Of a stretch of 64,000 bases of DNA, positions 26,007 through 35,348 are shown one piece after another. The translations under genes were made by a program, and so were the position numbers. How positions within the stretch are numbered: the stretch's first letter is position 1; each line of letters opens with the position of its first letter. Location: contig NZ_CAAJGM010000241.1 of assembly GCF_900996235.1 (NCBI RefSeq), positions 124,001-188,000 on the forward strand, in the 5' to 3' direction. The stretch is from Paraburkholderia sp. BCC1885 (lineage in GTDB: Bacteria; Pseudomonadota; Gammaproteobacteria; Burkholderiales; Burkholderiaceae). The notes below the pieces were generated by a model. It worked only from the letters and a program-made list of their open reading frames with translations, had not been told where the DNA came from and searched no databases.

Positions 26007-27431
26007 ATGCTCGTTCACTTCATGCCCTCGTCGGGTATCGTGATTGCCATGCTGGTCGTCTGCCTCGTGATGGTGCTGGCATTCGAGGCCACCAACGGCT
26101 TCCACGACTCCTCCAATGCCGTTGCCACCGTGATTTACACGCAGTCCTTAAGACCTGTGCCCGCTGTGATCTGGTCGGGTCTGATGAATTTCATCGGCGT
26201 GCTGGTGGGCGGCATTTCCGTCGCCTATGCACTGGTCGAGATACTGCCGCCCGATGTATTGACGCCGCCCGACGGATCGCCCGCAGTGCCGATGCTGGTG
26301 TCGATCTTCGCCGCGGCCTTGTTCTGGAACATTTTGACGTGGGCGTTTGCGATTCCTAACAGCAGTTCGCACTGCATCATCGGCGCGCTGATCGGCGTTG
26401 CGGCCGCGGATGCACTGCTGAAAGCGCGCAGCATGACGCAAGGCGTGGACTGGAAGCAGATCGTGATCGTGCTGAAGGGATTGGCCATTTCACCGATCCT
26501 CGGCCTGCTGCTCGCGGGCGGCCTGTACGCCATCATGCGGCTTGTGGTGCGGCGCGGCCACCTGTTCGAACCGCCGAAAGAAGGCGAGCCTCCCGTGTGG
26601 TGGTTGCGCGGTTTGTTGATCCTGACCTGCACCACCGTCAGTTTTTCGCACGGCACCAATGACGGCCAGAAAAGCATTGGCCTGATCATGCTAACGATTA
26701 TCGGCTTGCTGCCGGCGGCTTACGCACTCAATCCGCAGGCGACCGGCCAGATGACCGCGCTTAGCCAGAACGCGAGCGCCGCGATTCCGCTGATTCAGCA
26801 ATACGGTGATGACGTAAAGGACCAGGCGCTCAGGTCCGCCACGCTGCTGCAGAATGCCGGGCCACAGCTGGAAGGAGAAGCACGCGCGTTAAAGACCAGC
26901 GACAAAGCGGCCGATTCGCCGCAGACGGTGGCCGTGCGCGCACAACTGCGCGGGGCCGTGTACGATGTGCTGTCCGAACTCAAGCACGTCGGCGAGCAGC
27001 CAGGCGCCAGCGCGGCGGACAAGTCGAAAGCCAGTGATTTGCTGAAGAAGATGGCGCCGCCCGTGCAATACGCGCCCTGGTGGGTGCGCGTGCTGAGCGC
27101 GCTGTGCCTCGGCATCGGCACGATGATTGGCTACAAACGCGTAGTACGAACGTTAGGCGAACGGCTCGGCAAGCAGCATATGACGCCGGGCCAGGGGGCC
27201 AGTGCGGAACTGGTCGGCTCGGTGCTGATCGGCACGGCTGGATTTACCGGGCTGCCGGTCAGTACCACTCACATCATTACGTCGGGAATTGCAGGGACGA
27301 TGGTGGCGGGAGGCCAAGGTGTGCAAGCGGGTATGTTATGGCGCATCGCACTCACCTGGCTGGTCACGTTGCCTGTCACGATCCTGCTTTCCGCATGTTT
27401 ATTTTACTTCCTTGCGAACCCCAATCTCTGA
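26007..27431 (+). CDS. pit: Low-affinity inorganic phosphate transporter (PiT family)
   Basis: A 474-residue inner-membrane proton- or metal-phosphate symporter. The two family signatures are present, one per half: GFHDSSNAVATVIYT near residue 32 and SHGTNDGQKSIGLIM near 215, plus the repeat VSTTHIITSGIAGTM near the C-terminus. A hydrophilic loop of about 120 residues (roughly 250-350) interrupts the two halves. An AGGGAA ribosome-binding site precedes the ATG. No Pho-box is visible upstream, consistent with the constitutive expression usual for Pit. Confidence 0.92.
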   Translation: MLVHFMPSSGIVIAMLVVCLVMVLAFEATNGFHDSSNAVATVIYTQSLRPVPAVIWSGLMNFIGVLVGGISVAYALVEILPPDVLTPPDGSPAVPMLVSIFAAALFWNILTWAFAIPNSSSHCIIGALIGVAAADALLKARSMTQGVDWKQIVIVLKGLAISPILGLLLAGGLYAIMRLVVRRGHLFEPPKEGEPPVWWLRGLLILTCTTVSFSHGTNDGQKSIGLIMLTIIGLLPAAYALNPQATGQMTALSQNASAAIPLIQQYGDDVKDQALRSATLLQNAGPQLEGEARALKTSDKAADSPQTVAVRAQLRGAVYDVLSELKHVGEQPGASAADKSKASDLLKKMAPPVQYAPWWVRVLSALCLGIGTMIGYKRVVRTLGERLGKQHMTPGQGASAELVGSVLIGTAGFTGLPVSTTHIITSGIAGTMVAGGQGVQAGMLWRIALTWLVTLPVTILLSACLFYFLANPNL

Positions 27432-27501
27432 CGACGAACACGAGCGCGGCGCCGGTTCCGCGCAACACGCCCAGCCACCCGCAGGTGTCTGGGCGAAACT
27501 C

Positions 27502-28509
27502 ATGAGCCGGCTTCACGTGCGTCACGCGGCCACGTTGCTCGCCGTGCTCGGCGTCGGTCTCGCGATGGGGGCGCCATTCGTTTTGGGCGCACATGACGTG
27601 CTGGCCGGATTGCGCAGCGTCTCGCTGCAATTGTTCGCGGTGCTGGCTGCGAGTGCGGCCTTGAGCGCGGCAGCCAAGGCCGGCAAGCTGCATCTGATGC
27701 AAACGGCGCTTGGACTCAGATTGCGCTTCACGCGCACGCTGACACTTACTGTCGTCACCGATTTCGCGTTTCTCGTCTCGCCGCTGGGCGCAGCGGGCTA
27801 TGGCGTCAACATGGGCTTGCTGCAGCGCTCGGGCGCATCGTGGGCGCTCGCCACGACCGTGGTAGGCGCAGATCAGGCGCTCGACCTGACCTTCTTCGCC
27901 GTCGCCGTGCCGTTCTCGTTTCTGCTTGCGCTCGGGCCGCTCACTCAGGTGACGCCGAACTTCCCGCTGCCCGTCGTCCTCAGCAGCCTGGCTGGCCTTG
28001 CGCTCGTAGCCAGCGTGTTGTGGCTGTGCCGCCGTCCTGCCGCAGCGGCACTCGACGCCGCCGGGCGGCGCATTGTCTGGCTGCGGGCGCGCCGGGCGCG
28101 CTGGACCCGGTTTCGCCAAAGCGTGCGCCAGCAATGGGGGCTGCTCCTAACCGGGGCGCGCTGGCGCCTCGTTGCCTTGCTGCTGCTGACCACGCTGCAA
28201 TGGCTGCTGCGCTACAGCGCGCTGTGGTTCATCCTGCGCGAGCTTGGCTACCGCCTGCCGCTCGGCTTCGTGCTCGCCGTGCAGGCCGTGGTCCTGCATG
28301 CCGCGCTGTGGACAGGTGTGCCGGCCGGCGGCGGTGGTGGCGATCTGGCGTTAGCCGCGACCTTCGCGCCGTGGGTTCCGCGCGCGGCGATGGCAACCGC
28401 GTTGGTGCTATGGCGCTTCGCAACGCTTTATTGCCCCTTGCTGCTCGGCGCGATAGGTTTTATCGCGCTGGCATGGCGGCGGCGTGAGCCCGCACCCATA
28501 GCGCCGTGA
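27502..28509 (+). CDS. UPF0104 / flippase-like integral membrane protein
   Basis: A 335-residue protein with about eight hydrophobic helices, resembling the membrane domain of lysylphosphatidylglycerol synthase-like proteins. The segments PLGAAGYGVNMGLLQRSGASWALA and VQAVVLHAALWTGVPAGGGGGDLALAA fit this family. The ATG at 27502 is given; an in-frame TTG near 27411 overlapping the pit stop would add about 30 residues and cannot be excluded. It is convergent with a GT2 gene 14 bases away. Members of the family handle lipid-linked substrates; the specific role is unknown. Confidence 0.7.
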   Translation: MSRLHVRHAATLLAVLGVGLAMGAPFVLGAHDVLAGLRSVSLQLFAVLAASAALSAAAKAGKLHLMQTALGLRLRFTRTLTLTVVTDFAFLVSPLGAAGYGVNMGLLQRSGASWALATTVVGADQALDLTFFAVAVPFSFLLALGPLTQVTPNFPLPVVLSSLAGLALVASVLWLCRRPAAAALDAAGRRIVWLRARRARWTRFRQSVRQQWGLLLTGARWRLVALLLLTTLQWLLRYSALWFILRELGYRLPLGFVLAVQAVVLHAALWTGVPAGGGGGDLALAATFAPWVPRAAMATALVLWRFATLYCPLLLGAIGFIALAWRRREPAPIAP

Positions 28510-28523
28510 CGCGTCACCGCAAA

Positions 28524-29273
28524 TCACGCAGCCGTATCGCGCGGCTTCCTGATGCGCACCGAAAGCCGCGCGCGTCCCGGATGATCGACCCGCAGCGCAA
28601 ATAGCCGCAGCGTCTGCGAAATCAATGCGAGCGGATAGGTGGCCTTCATCAGATCGGAGATCATGCGCCATTCCGCGCGTACGCCCTTCCAGTAGCCGAG
28701 CTTTTCGGTCTTGCGCGCCTGCGTGACGTGCGGCCAATGGGTGACCGCAATCGACAGCCGGCGCGCGATGATGCGCCGGTTCATGAACACCTCGATGCCA
28801 AAGCGCGGCAGGCTGTGAATTTCCTTGAGCGCTTCGTCAAGCAACTGCTTTCTGACGACGCGTTCGCCGGAGACGAAATCGAGGCCGATAAAGCGGAAAA
28901 TCAGCAGACTGTTTTGCCGCAGGCTCATGCTGACATCCGCGCGGCCGCTCAGCACGGGCGCGGCAAGCGCGCTGATGTGGTCGGGCGCGAGGCCTTTGAG
29001 GTCGGCGTCGAGCAGCATCAGCCACTCGTGTTCCGCGGCGGCGATGCCTGCCGCCATCGCCGCGCTCTTGCCGCCGTTCTCCGCGCATTGGATCAACCGC
29101 ACCGAAGGAAAACGCCGCACGACGTCGGCGGTGCCGTCGGTCGAACCGTCGTCCACCACAATGACTTCAGCTAACAGCGGATGGACCGACGCCACCGCCA
29201 GCACAGCAGCAATACGCGGGGCTTCGTTGTAGGCGCAGATGATGCAGGAAACTCGGTGACCTCTGGATGGCAT
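28524..29273 (-). CDS. Family 2 glycosyltransferase
   Basis: A 249-residue GT-A fold enzyme without membrane helices. The N-terminus gives VSCIICAYNEAPRI and VIVVDDGSTDGTADVV, and the nucleotide-sugar DXD equivalent is LLDADLKGL near residue 92. A following acceptor-binding part lacks the QXXRW of processive synthases, so it likely adds a single sugar, as do dolichyl-phosphate mannose synthase-like proteins. It stands alone, convergent with the UPF0104 membrane protein, which could flip its lipid-linked product; that pairing is inferred. Confidence 0.85.
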   Translation of the reverse strand: MPSRGHRVSCIICAYNEAPRIAAVLAVASVHPLLAEVIVVDDGSTDGTADVVRRFPSVRLIQCAENGGKSAAMAAGIAAAEHEWLMLLDADLKGLAPDHISALAAPVLSGRADVSMSLRQNSLLIFRFIGLDFVSGERVVRKQLLDEALKEIHSLPRFGIEVFMNRRIIARRLSIAVTHWPHVTQARKTEKLGYWKGVRAEWRMISDLMKATYPLALISQTLRLFALRVDHPGRARLSVRIRKPRDTAA

Positions 29274-29442
29274 AGAAGTAGTCGTCGTATGGCGGGAGCA
29301 GGACAGCCCAATGATGCGGCTTTGAAAACAGCGAATAGCCGATTTTGACGGCGCTTTGTGACGGTATCATCTGTTTCGGGATTGCCAGCAGAGAACCACA
29401 CGAAGAAGTCGCCAGCGTGACAGCATCCGTCACGCGCTGACG

Positions 29443-29934
29443 TCATGCGTCCCGGCCCGAGCCCGGCTGCCATGCATAGACGACGTCGGGACAGCCTTCG
29501 TCGTTGTCGCTACCGTCGCCGAAGGCAATCGCCACGAAGCCGTGCCGCTCGTAGAAGGCGCGTGCCCTGGCGTTCTCGGCAAAGCAATGCAGATGAACCG
29601 GCGAGCGCGCATCCGCGAGCACCTGCCGCAGAAGGGTCGTGCCGATGCCTTGACCGATCGTCGGCGGCAGGACGTAGAGGTGATCGAGCCACAGCACGCC
29701 GTGCGCTTCGGAGGTCGCGGCGAGGCCGACCACCAGACCTTGTGCGTCGATTGCCACCGTTGCGCGTCCGGTTGGAATCAGCCAGTCGCGAATCCACCGG
29801 TATACCGCGTGGTCGGTGTGCGCAAGCGGCGCGAACGGCATCAGCTCGCGGCGAGCCCTGAGAAAGACCGTGGCGATGTCGGCGAGATCCGCGGACATCG
29901 CCGCGCGGGTGATCACGTCTGATTTCAACTTCAT
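29443..29934 (-). CDS. GNAT family N-acetyltransferase
   Basis: A 163-residue acetyltransferase. The acetyl-CoA pyrophosphate-binding motif appears as LPPTIGQGIGTTLLRQVL, and the C-terminal part has ARAFYERHGFVAIAFGDG, typical of GNAT motif B. It starts 22 bases after mntH on the same strand and is probably co-transcribed with it, although no functional link with metal uptake is evident. The substrate cannot be deduced. Confidence 0.85.
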   Translation of the reverse strand: MKLKSDVITRAAMSADLADIATVFLRARRELMPFAPLAHTDHAVYRWIRDWLIPTGRATVAIDAQGLVVGLAATSEAHGVLWLDHLYVLPPTIGQGIGTTLLRQVLADARSPVHLHCFAENARARAFYERHGFVAIAFGDGSDNDEGCPDVVYAWQPGSGRDA

Positions 29935-29956
29935 GGCGGTTCAGGTTTCGGCCATC

Positions 29957-31276
29957 TTATTGGGGCATGCCAGGCACCGTGACCCCGAGCGTTTGCAGCA
30001 ACAACACGAAGTTCAGCACGAGGACTGCAATCGCCGAGGCGCTGGCCGCCGCGATCATCACCGAGCGGTTGCGATACCGGCCCATCACCCGCTCGCGGCA
30101 GGTGAACCATACCAGAGCCGCCATCGGCACCGGCAGCGCGAAACTCAGCACCACCTGGCTCAGCACGAGCGCGCGCGTCGCATTGACCCCCAATGCGACT
30201 ACCACGAACGACGGCACCATCGTGATCAGACGTCGCAGCCACAGCGGAATCTGAAAGCCGACGAAACCCTGCATGATCATCTGGCCCGCCATGGTCCCCA
30301 CCACCGAACTGGAAATGCCCGAGGCGATCAGCGACAGCAGAAAAATGCCCGCCGCGCCGATACCGAGCAGCGGCGCCAGCGTGTGATACGCCGTTTCGAT
30401 TTCAGCGACTTCCGGATGACCCGCGTGAAACGCCCCCGACGCCATGATGACCATGGCCATATTGATCAGGCCCGCAATGGTGAGGGCGATCACCACTTCG
30501 ATGTTGGAGAATTTCAGCAGCGTGGCGCGCTCGCCCTCGTTTCTGGCGGTGACGCGATTTTGCGTCAGGCCCGAGTGCAGAAACAGCGCGTGCGGCATGA
30601 CGGTCGCGCCGATGATGCCGACCGCGATCGTCACGGCGCCCGCGTCCGGCAATTGCGGTGTAAAAAGGTGCCGGAAGACACCGGACCACGCCACCGGCGC
30701 AATGAACAGCTCGGCCAGATACGAAAGACCGATGATGCCCACCAGCGCGCCAATCGCCAGTTCAAGCGGCCGAAAGCCGGCCTTTTCGAACCAGAGCAGG
30801 CCATACGTGACGAGAGCGGTAACGATCATCCCGGCCAGCAGCGGCATGTGAAACAGCAGCGCGAGGCCGATGGCGCCGCCCAGAAACTCGGCCAGATCCG
30901 TCGCCATGGCGGAGATTTCGCTTACCGCCCACATGACGTAGACGAGCGGCGTGGGCAAATGGTCGCGGCACAGCTCGGCGAGATTGCGCCCTGTCACAAT
31001 GCCGAGTTTCGCTGAAAGTGCCTGAAACAGCATCGCCACGACATTGGCGAGCAGCACCACCCACAGCAGCGCGTAGCCGTAGCGGGCGCCCGCCTGGATG
31101 TTGGTGGCGAAGTTGCCCGGGTCCATATATGCAACCGAGACCACCACCGCCGGCCCCGCGAACGGCAGCACCATCGCCGCGCCGCGGCGCCGGCCTTCCA
31201 GCACCTCGCGAATAGCGAGCGCGGTACGCCCTGTGAGGGTCGTGGGAGCGGTTTTGTCGCGAACGCGTTCGTCCAT
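29957..31276 (-). CDS. mntH: Nramp-type divalent metal transporter (MntH)
   Basis: A 439-residue, 11-helix proton-coupled Mn2+/Fe2+ importer. The ATG at 31276 is used because upstream codons in frame show no Nramp similarity. Metal-site motifs are visible: YMDPGNFATNIQAGA in helix 1 (DPGN) and GATVMPHALFLHSGL in helix 6 (MPH). The family transport signature region follows in GAAGIFLLSLIASGISSSVVG. It heads a likely operon with a GNAT gene and is divergent from the beta-propeller gene at 31479; a perfect palindrome lies between them (31404-31426). Confidence 0.93.
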   Translation of the reverse strand: MDERVRDKTAPTTLTGRTALAIREVLEGRRRGAAMVLPFAGPAVVVSVAYMDPGNFATNIQAGARYGYALLWVVLLANVVAMLFQALSAKLGIVTGRNLAELCRDHLPTPLVYVMWAVSEISAMATDLAEFLGGAIGLALLFHMPLLAGMIVTALVTYGLLWFEKAGFRPLELAIGALVGIIGLSYLAELFIAPVAWSGVFRHLFTPQLPDAGAVTIAVGIIGATVMPHALFLHSGLTQNRVTARNEGERATLLKFSNIEVVIALTIAGLINMAMVIMASGAFHAGHPEVAEIETAYHTLAPLLGIGAAGIFLLSLIASGISSSVVGTMAGQMIMQGFVGFQIPLWLRRLITMVPSFVVVALGVNATRALVLSQVVLSFALPVPMAALVWFTCRERVMGRYRNRSVMIAAASASAIAVLVLNFVLLLQTLGVTVPGMPQ

Positions 31277-31403
31277 GCGTGCCTTCGTAGTTCGCCCGGA
31301 CAGTAAAAGAACGTATCCGCGCGTTTTAAATCGGCCCATGCGTGCTAATTTCTCACATTTGCCGCGCGCGTGCGTCATCGAAATCCACACGCGATGCGTT
31401 AAT

Positions 31404-31426
31404 GAAGTGCAGCCAAGCTGCACTTC
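31404..31426. promoter_or_regulatory. Perfect inverted repeat between mntH and beta-propeller gene
   Basis: GAAGTGCAGC-CAA-GCTGCACTTC is a perfect 10-bp inverted repeat with a 3-base centre in the 202-base divergent spacer. Its position between two divergent starts favours an operator over a terminator. It does not look like a classic Fur or MntR box, so the regulator is unknown. Confidence 0.45.
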
Positions 31427-31478
31427 CATGAAGGCACAGCTTTTCGGTGTCGCTTTACACCTTCGGATACTTTACAGA

Positions 31479-32492
31479 ATGCCTTACTCGCCGGTTACAT
31501 TTCTTTCGAGAGCAACCCTGGCCGCTGCAGCCGCCTTCTCCCTGATCGGCCCCCTGAATTCCGCTTACGCCGCCGACCGGGTCATCGTGCTGGACTCGGG
31601 CGAGGCCGAACTCTCGCTGATCGACGAAGCCAGCCACAAGGTCGTCGGCACCGAGCCGACCGGCAAAGAGCCGCATCACCTGATGATCACGCCGGACGGC
31701 AAATCGCTGATCGTCGCCGATTCGATCTCCAATAACCTGATGTTCGTCGACCCGCACAGCGGCCAGGTGCAACGCACCGTCGAAGGCATCGAAGACCCGT
31801 ATCAACTCGGTTTCTCGCCGGATCACAAGTGGTTTGTCACGGCCGCCCTGCGCATGGACCGCGCCGACATCTACCGCTATGACGGCACGAATATGACGCT
31901 CGTCAAGCACATTCCGCTCGCGAAAACGCCAAGCCACATGACGTTCGCCTCGGATAGCCGCACCGTCTTCATGACGCTGCAGGACTCGGGCGAACTCGCC
32001 GCCATCGACCTCGCCACGCAAACCGTGCTGTGGAAAATGCACGTGGGCAACGAACCGGCCGGCCTGTGGATGACGCCTGGCGACAAGTATCTGCTGGTAG
32101 GCATGACAGGCGAGGACGACGTGACCGTGGTCGACTGGCGCAAGCAGCAAATCGTCAAAAAGATCCACACGGGCCGCGGCGCGCACAACTTCCGCAATCT
32201 GGACGACGGCAAACATGTGGTGGTGTCGAATCGGGTCGAAAGCACCATCAGCATCATCGATTACGACACGCTCACGAATGTCGGCGACATCACCGGCCTG
32301 ATGCCGGGACCGGACGATATGGAACTTACCCCGGACAAGCGCTATCTATGGGTGGGGTTCCGCTTTGCGAAGCACGTCGGCATCATCGACCTGAGCACGC
32401 GTAAGCTGATCGACACCATTGCGGTGGGCCGCTCGCCGCACGGTATCTATTTCGACAATCGCGCGCCGGTGATCGCGCCGAACCCGGACTAA
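31479..32492 (+). CDS. Periplasmic YVTN-type beta-propeller protein
   Basis: A 337-residue exported protein. The ATG at 31479 gives a signal peptide (hydrophobic stretch ATLAAAAAFSLIGPL and a probable cleavage after NSAYA). The mature part is built of about seven repeats of roughly 42 residues with the pattern of the YVTN family: HHLMITPDGKSLIVADSISN, PYQLGFSPDHKWFV, DDMELTPDKRYLWVG and SPHGIYF. Such propellers bind partners or substrates in the periplasm. It precedes the hydroxylase gene by about 50 bases, so the two may be one unit. No enzymatic role can be given. Confidence 0.82.
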   Translation: MPYSPVTFLSRATLAAAAAFSLIGPLNSAYAADRVIVLDSGEAELSLIDEASHKVVGTEPTGKEPHHLMITPDGKSLIVADSISNNLMFVDPHSGQVQRTVEGIEDPYQLGFSPDHKWFVTAALRMDRADIYRYDGTNMTLVKHIPLAKTPSHMTFASDSRTVFMTLQDSGELAAIDLATQTVLWKMHVGNEPAGLWMTPGDKYLLVGMTGEDDVTVVDWRKQQIVKKIHTGRGAHNFRNLDDGKHVVVSNRVESTISIIDYDTLTNVGDITGLMPGPDDMELTPDKRYLWVGFRFAKHVGIIDLSTRKLIDTIAVGRSPHGIYFDNRAPVIAPNPD

Positions 32493-32543
32493 GCGGCGTA
32501 TTGCTGCAAGCCTTTGCACGAATAGCCACACACGAGGATTCTG

Positions 32544-33560
32544 ATGTTCCACGAAATCGTCGCGCAACTCGACAACATGGTGTCTGCTTTGCAGACGCTG
32601 CTGTACGTCGACGTGGTGCAGCCGTTTTTCTACCGCTTCGGCCTGATGGGTTACGACGAGGACACTTACGATGCGCTGTACTGGGTGATCATCGGCGCGT
32701 TCGAGATCGTCGTCACGTATCTCGCCCTGCGGCCGCTCGAGGCGCTGCGTCCCATCGAAAAGTGGCAGGACCGCAAGGCATTGCGTGCCGATGTGATCTA
32801 TACGTGGATCGCCAAGCTGGGCATCATCAATATCGCGTTCTTTTTCATGCTTCAGCCGCTGTTCGATCATTGGCAGAGCCTGATTGCGATCTACAACATC
32901 CCGAACATCGATATCGACAGCATTTGGCCAGGCGTGACCGATCAGCCGATCGTCTCGTTTCTGATCTACCTCGTGATACTCGATTTCGCCGGCTACTGGT
33001 ATCACCGCTGGCAGCATCGCTTCGGCGTCTGGTGGGAACTGCACGCGGTGCATCACAGCCAGCAGCAGATGTCGTTGTGGAACGACGACCGCAACCACTT
33101 TCTCGACGACATCATCCAGGCGGCGTTTTTCGCGGCGATCTCGCTGTTTATCGGCGTGCAGCCGAATCAGTTCGTCGTGCTGGTCGCCGTCAGCAACTTC
33201 ATGCAGAGCATCCAGCACGTCAATGCGCGCTTGCCTTATGGGTGGCTACTCGAACGGATTATCGTCAGCCCGATTTTTCATCGCCGTCATCATGCGGTGG
33301 GTTACGGTCATGAAGGCACCGCCTACGGTTGCAACTTTGGCGTGCTGTTTCCGTGGTGGGACATGATGTTCCGCACGGCTTCGTGGAACCGCGCCATCGA
33401 GCCGACCGGCATTCGCGACCAGTTGCCGGCTCCGCTCGGCGATGGCCGTTCCTATGGCCGGGGGCTGCTCGCGCAACAATGGCTGGCGCTGGGCCGCATC
33501 GCCGCACGCGTGACCGGACGTCGTGCTTACGCGCCGGGCACCACCGACGCCGCAAACTGA
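32544..33560 (+). CDS. Sterol desaturase / fatty acid hydroxylase superfamily membrane protein
   Basis: A 338-residue membrane-bound di-iron enzyme. The three histidine clusters are clear: YWYHRWQHR, HAVHHSQQQM and FHRRHHAVGYGH, in that order from about residue 150 to 255, between several hydrophobic helices. The superfamily hydroxylates or desaturates lipids. It lies about 50 bases downstream of the beta-propeller gene on the same strand. The lipid acted on cannot be inferred from sequence. Confidence 0.87.
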   Translation: MFHEIVAQLDNMVSALQTLLYVDVVQPFFYRFGLMGYDEDTYDALYWVIIGAFEIVVTYLALRPLEALRPIEKWQDRKALRADVIYTWIAKLGIINIAFFFMLQPLFDHWQSLIAIYNIPNIDIDSIWPGVTDQPIVSFLIYLVILDFAGYWYHRWQHRFGVWWELHAVHHSQQQMSLWNDDRNHFLDDIIQAAFFAAISLFIGVQPNQFVVLVAVSNFMQSIQHVNARLPYGWLLERIIVSPIFHRRHHAVGYGHEGTAYGCNFGVLFPWWDMMFRTASWNRAIEPTGIRDQLPAPLGDGRSYGRGLLAQQWLALGRIAARVTGRRAYAPGTTDAAN

Positions 33561-33569
33561 GTCACCCAC

Positions 33570-33591
33570 GCGAGGCGTCTTGCTGCCTCGC
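33570..33591. terminator. Short hairpin between convergent genes
   Basis: GCGAGGC-8 bases-GCCTCGC lies between the convergent ends of the hydroxylase gene and the DUF4239 gene. The stem is only 7 bp and no T-run follows, so this is a weak candidate for a two-way terminator. Confidence 0.3.
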
Positions 33592-33634
33592 CGCCGCGTA
33601 TCTATGTATAAATTCTTACGCAACCCTAAGCAAA

Positions 33635-34402
33635 TCAGTCCGGCCGCAACGATTGCGCGGTACTGAGCAGATTGATCGGGCTCACGCGAATGATGCCGCC
33701 GCGTGGGCTGTCGATATCCGCAATCAACGCAAACGAAGTAGACACCACCACCGGCAGCACGACCAGCAGCGTCAGACCGATCCTGGCCGTGCGCGCGCCA
33801 TAACCGACCAGCAGATTGCAGCACACCGCAATCGCCACCATCAGTCCCCACGCTGCGATCGGAATACGATTCCACCACGCGGCCTGGGTGTATCCCTGCG
33901 AATTCAGCACGTCATTCATGCCGGCGACTGCCAGCGCGGTGACGGGATTCGGCTGTGCGGCGGCAGCGTCGCGCACCGCACCCCAGAGCGCTGTTTGCAA
34001 TTGCGACGTCGTGGAGTTGATCTCATCGAGTGCGTTTGAATCGCGCGTTTGATAGAAAAGGATACGTTGCCCGATATAACGTGTCAGTAGCGTGCGCACC
34101 TGCTGCGCGTCGGCGGCCGGCAGCAGATCGGCCCGCACGTATTCCGTGCCGATGGCATTGGCCTCCTCTTCCTCGTAATTCTTGCGCTGATCATAGCGGC
34201 CCACCGCCATTGAAAAGCTGAAGCCGATCATCAGTGCGAGCAGCGTCAGCGTGGCCGCCTGAACCACATTGAAGTCCTCGCGCGCTTCCGCCGTGAGACT
34301 TTTCACGCGCCGAAGCACACTCGCTCCGATCCAGGCCGACAAAGACATCGCCACCAGCGTCGACACAAACACCACCGACGGATAGTCCATTGCGTTTCGC
34401 AT
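33635..34402 (-). CDS. DUF4239 (bestrophin-like) membrane protein
   Basis: A 255-residue protein with two N-terminal helices (about 8-28 and 48-68), a central soluble domain and two C-terminal helices (about 182-205 and 208-228). The segment LALMIGFSFSMAVGRYDQRKNYEEEEANAIGT after helix 2 is the hallmark of the DUF4239 or bestrophin-like family, putative ion channels. It is followed on the same strand by nothing close, and the upstream secreted protein gene ends 31 bases before it, so the two may share a transcript. Confidence 0.75.
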   Translation of the reverse strand: MRNAMDYPSVVFVSTLVAMSLSAWIGASVLRRVKSLTAEAREDFNVVQAATLTLLALMIGFSFSMAVGRYDQRKNYEEEEANAIGTEYVRADLLPAADAQQVRTLLTRYIGQRILFYQTRDSNALDEINSTTSQLQTALWGAVRDAAAAQPNPVTALAVAGMNDVLNSQGYTQAAWWNRIPIAAWGLMVAIAVCCNLLVGYGARTARIGLTLLVVLPVVVSTSFALIADIDSPRGGIIRVSPINLLSTAQSLRPD

Positions 34403-34433
34403 ACGCGCTCCCCCGACGAGTCAGAACCCGGGT

Positions 34434-35348
34434 TTAAGAACCCGTCTTTAGATAATATCGGCCATCGGCGGTTACTTTCGGACCAAACCGGCATGCGCCG
34501 GCGGAGCCGTGCGTGACCACGTCGAGCGTCTCCGGCTCGCTGAGCCTGAACTCGATAAGGCACTTGTCGGCGTGGCCGTCGTAGGCGGCGAGGTTGCTCA
34601 CCTTCGTGGTGGCGTCGAACGGCACGCCGTCCGGTTGATCCGCCACGGCAACCCGCGCAATGGCGCCATAGAACCGCACGTTCGCCAGCACGGTGCCGGT
34701 ACTGACCGCCGGTTGGCCGTCACTGCTGACGCCTGGATAGACGAAGCTGGCGACGAGACGGTAGACGCCGCGGCGCCCTTTGAGCGGCGTCAGCACCACG
34801 CTGCTCCATGCACCCAGCTTCAGATAGCGCGCGAACCGCACGCCCGTCGCGGGCAGACCCTCCACCACCTGTTTGTCCGCGACGCCGGCCAGGCGTTGCT
34901 GTGCCAGCGTAACGACGCGGTTCAGCATGATGTCGTCGGGCGCTTCCTTGCCGCGGCTTGCAGCAGTGCGATAAAACGCGCGCGCATTCGAAAACGCGCC
35001 CTCGCTCGCCTGCACGTCGCCCTCATGGATCAGCGCCATCGCCACCCGCGCGTGCGCCGAGTTGATCGCCTTCGGTGAATTGTCTTCTTCGGCTTGCAAG
35101 GTCGCGGCATCCGCCAGCATCGATTCCATATCCACCAGCGCCTGCGCGTCCTTGATGCGCCCCGCATCGAGCGCGGCCACGCCGAGTGCCGCGCACGAGG
35201 CATTGGTGCGGCATTGCACGTCCTTGCCGGCGAGCACATAGCGCCGGTACAACTCGGCACGCGAACCGCTCTCGAACGCCTGAGCGGCTGCGAGAGACGG
35301 CACCAGCATAACGAGAACAGCCGCAACAGCCAGAGGTTTTGCTCGCAT
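34434..35348 (-). CDS. Secreted hypothetical protein
   Basis: A 304-residue exported protein. ATG 35348 gives a signal peptide (VAAVLVMLVPSLAAAQA, cleavage after AAAQA or nearby); 59 more in-frame codons upstream lack signal-peptide character. The first mature half is helical and resembles a tetratricopeptide/SEL1-type array (ASCAALGVAALDAGRIKDAQ ... ASEGAFSNARAFYRTAASRG). The second half is beta-rich with two cysteines, KCLIEFRLSEPETL and GACRFGP. I do not recognise a named family. It may be co-transcribed with the DUF4239 gene. Confidence 0.6.
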   Translation of the reverse strand: MRAKPLAVAAVLVMLVPSLAAAQAFESGSRAELYRRYVLAGKDVQCRTNASCAALGVAALDAGRIKDAQALVDMESMLADAATLQAEEDNSPKAINSAHARVAMALIHEGDVQASEGAFSNARAFYRTAASRGKEAPDDIMLNRVVTLAQQRLAGVADKQVVEGLPATGVRFARYLKLGAWSSVVLTPLKGRRGVYRLVASFVYPGVSSDGQPAVSTGTVLANVRFYGAIARVAVADQPDGVPFDATTKVSNLAAYDGHADKCLIEFRLSEPETLDVVTHGSAGACRFGPKVTADGRYYLKTGS

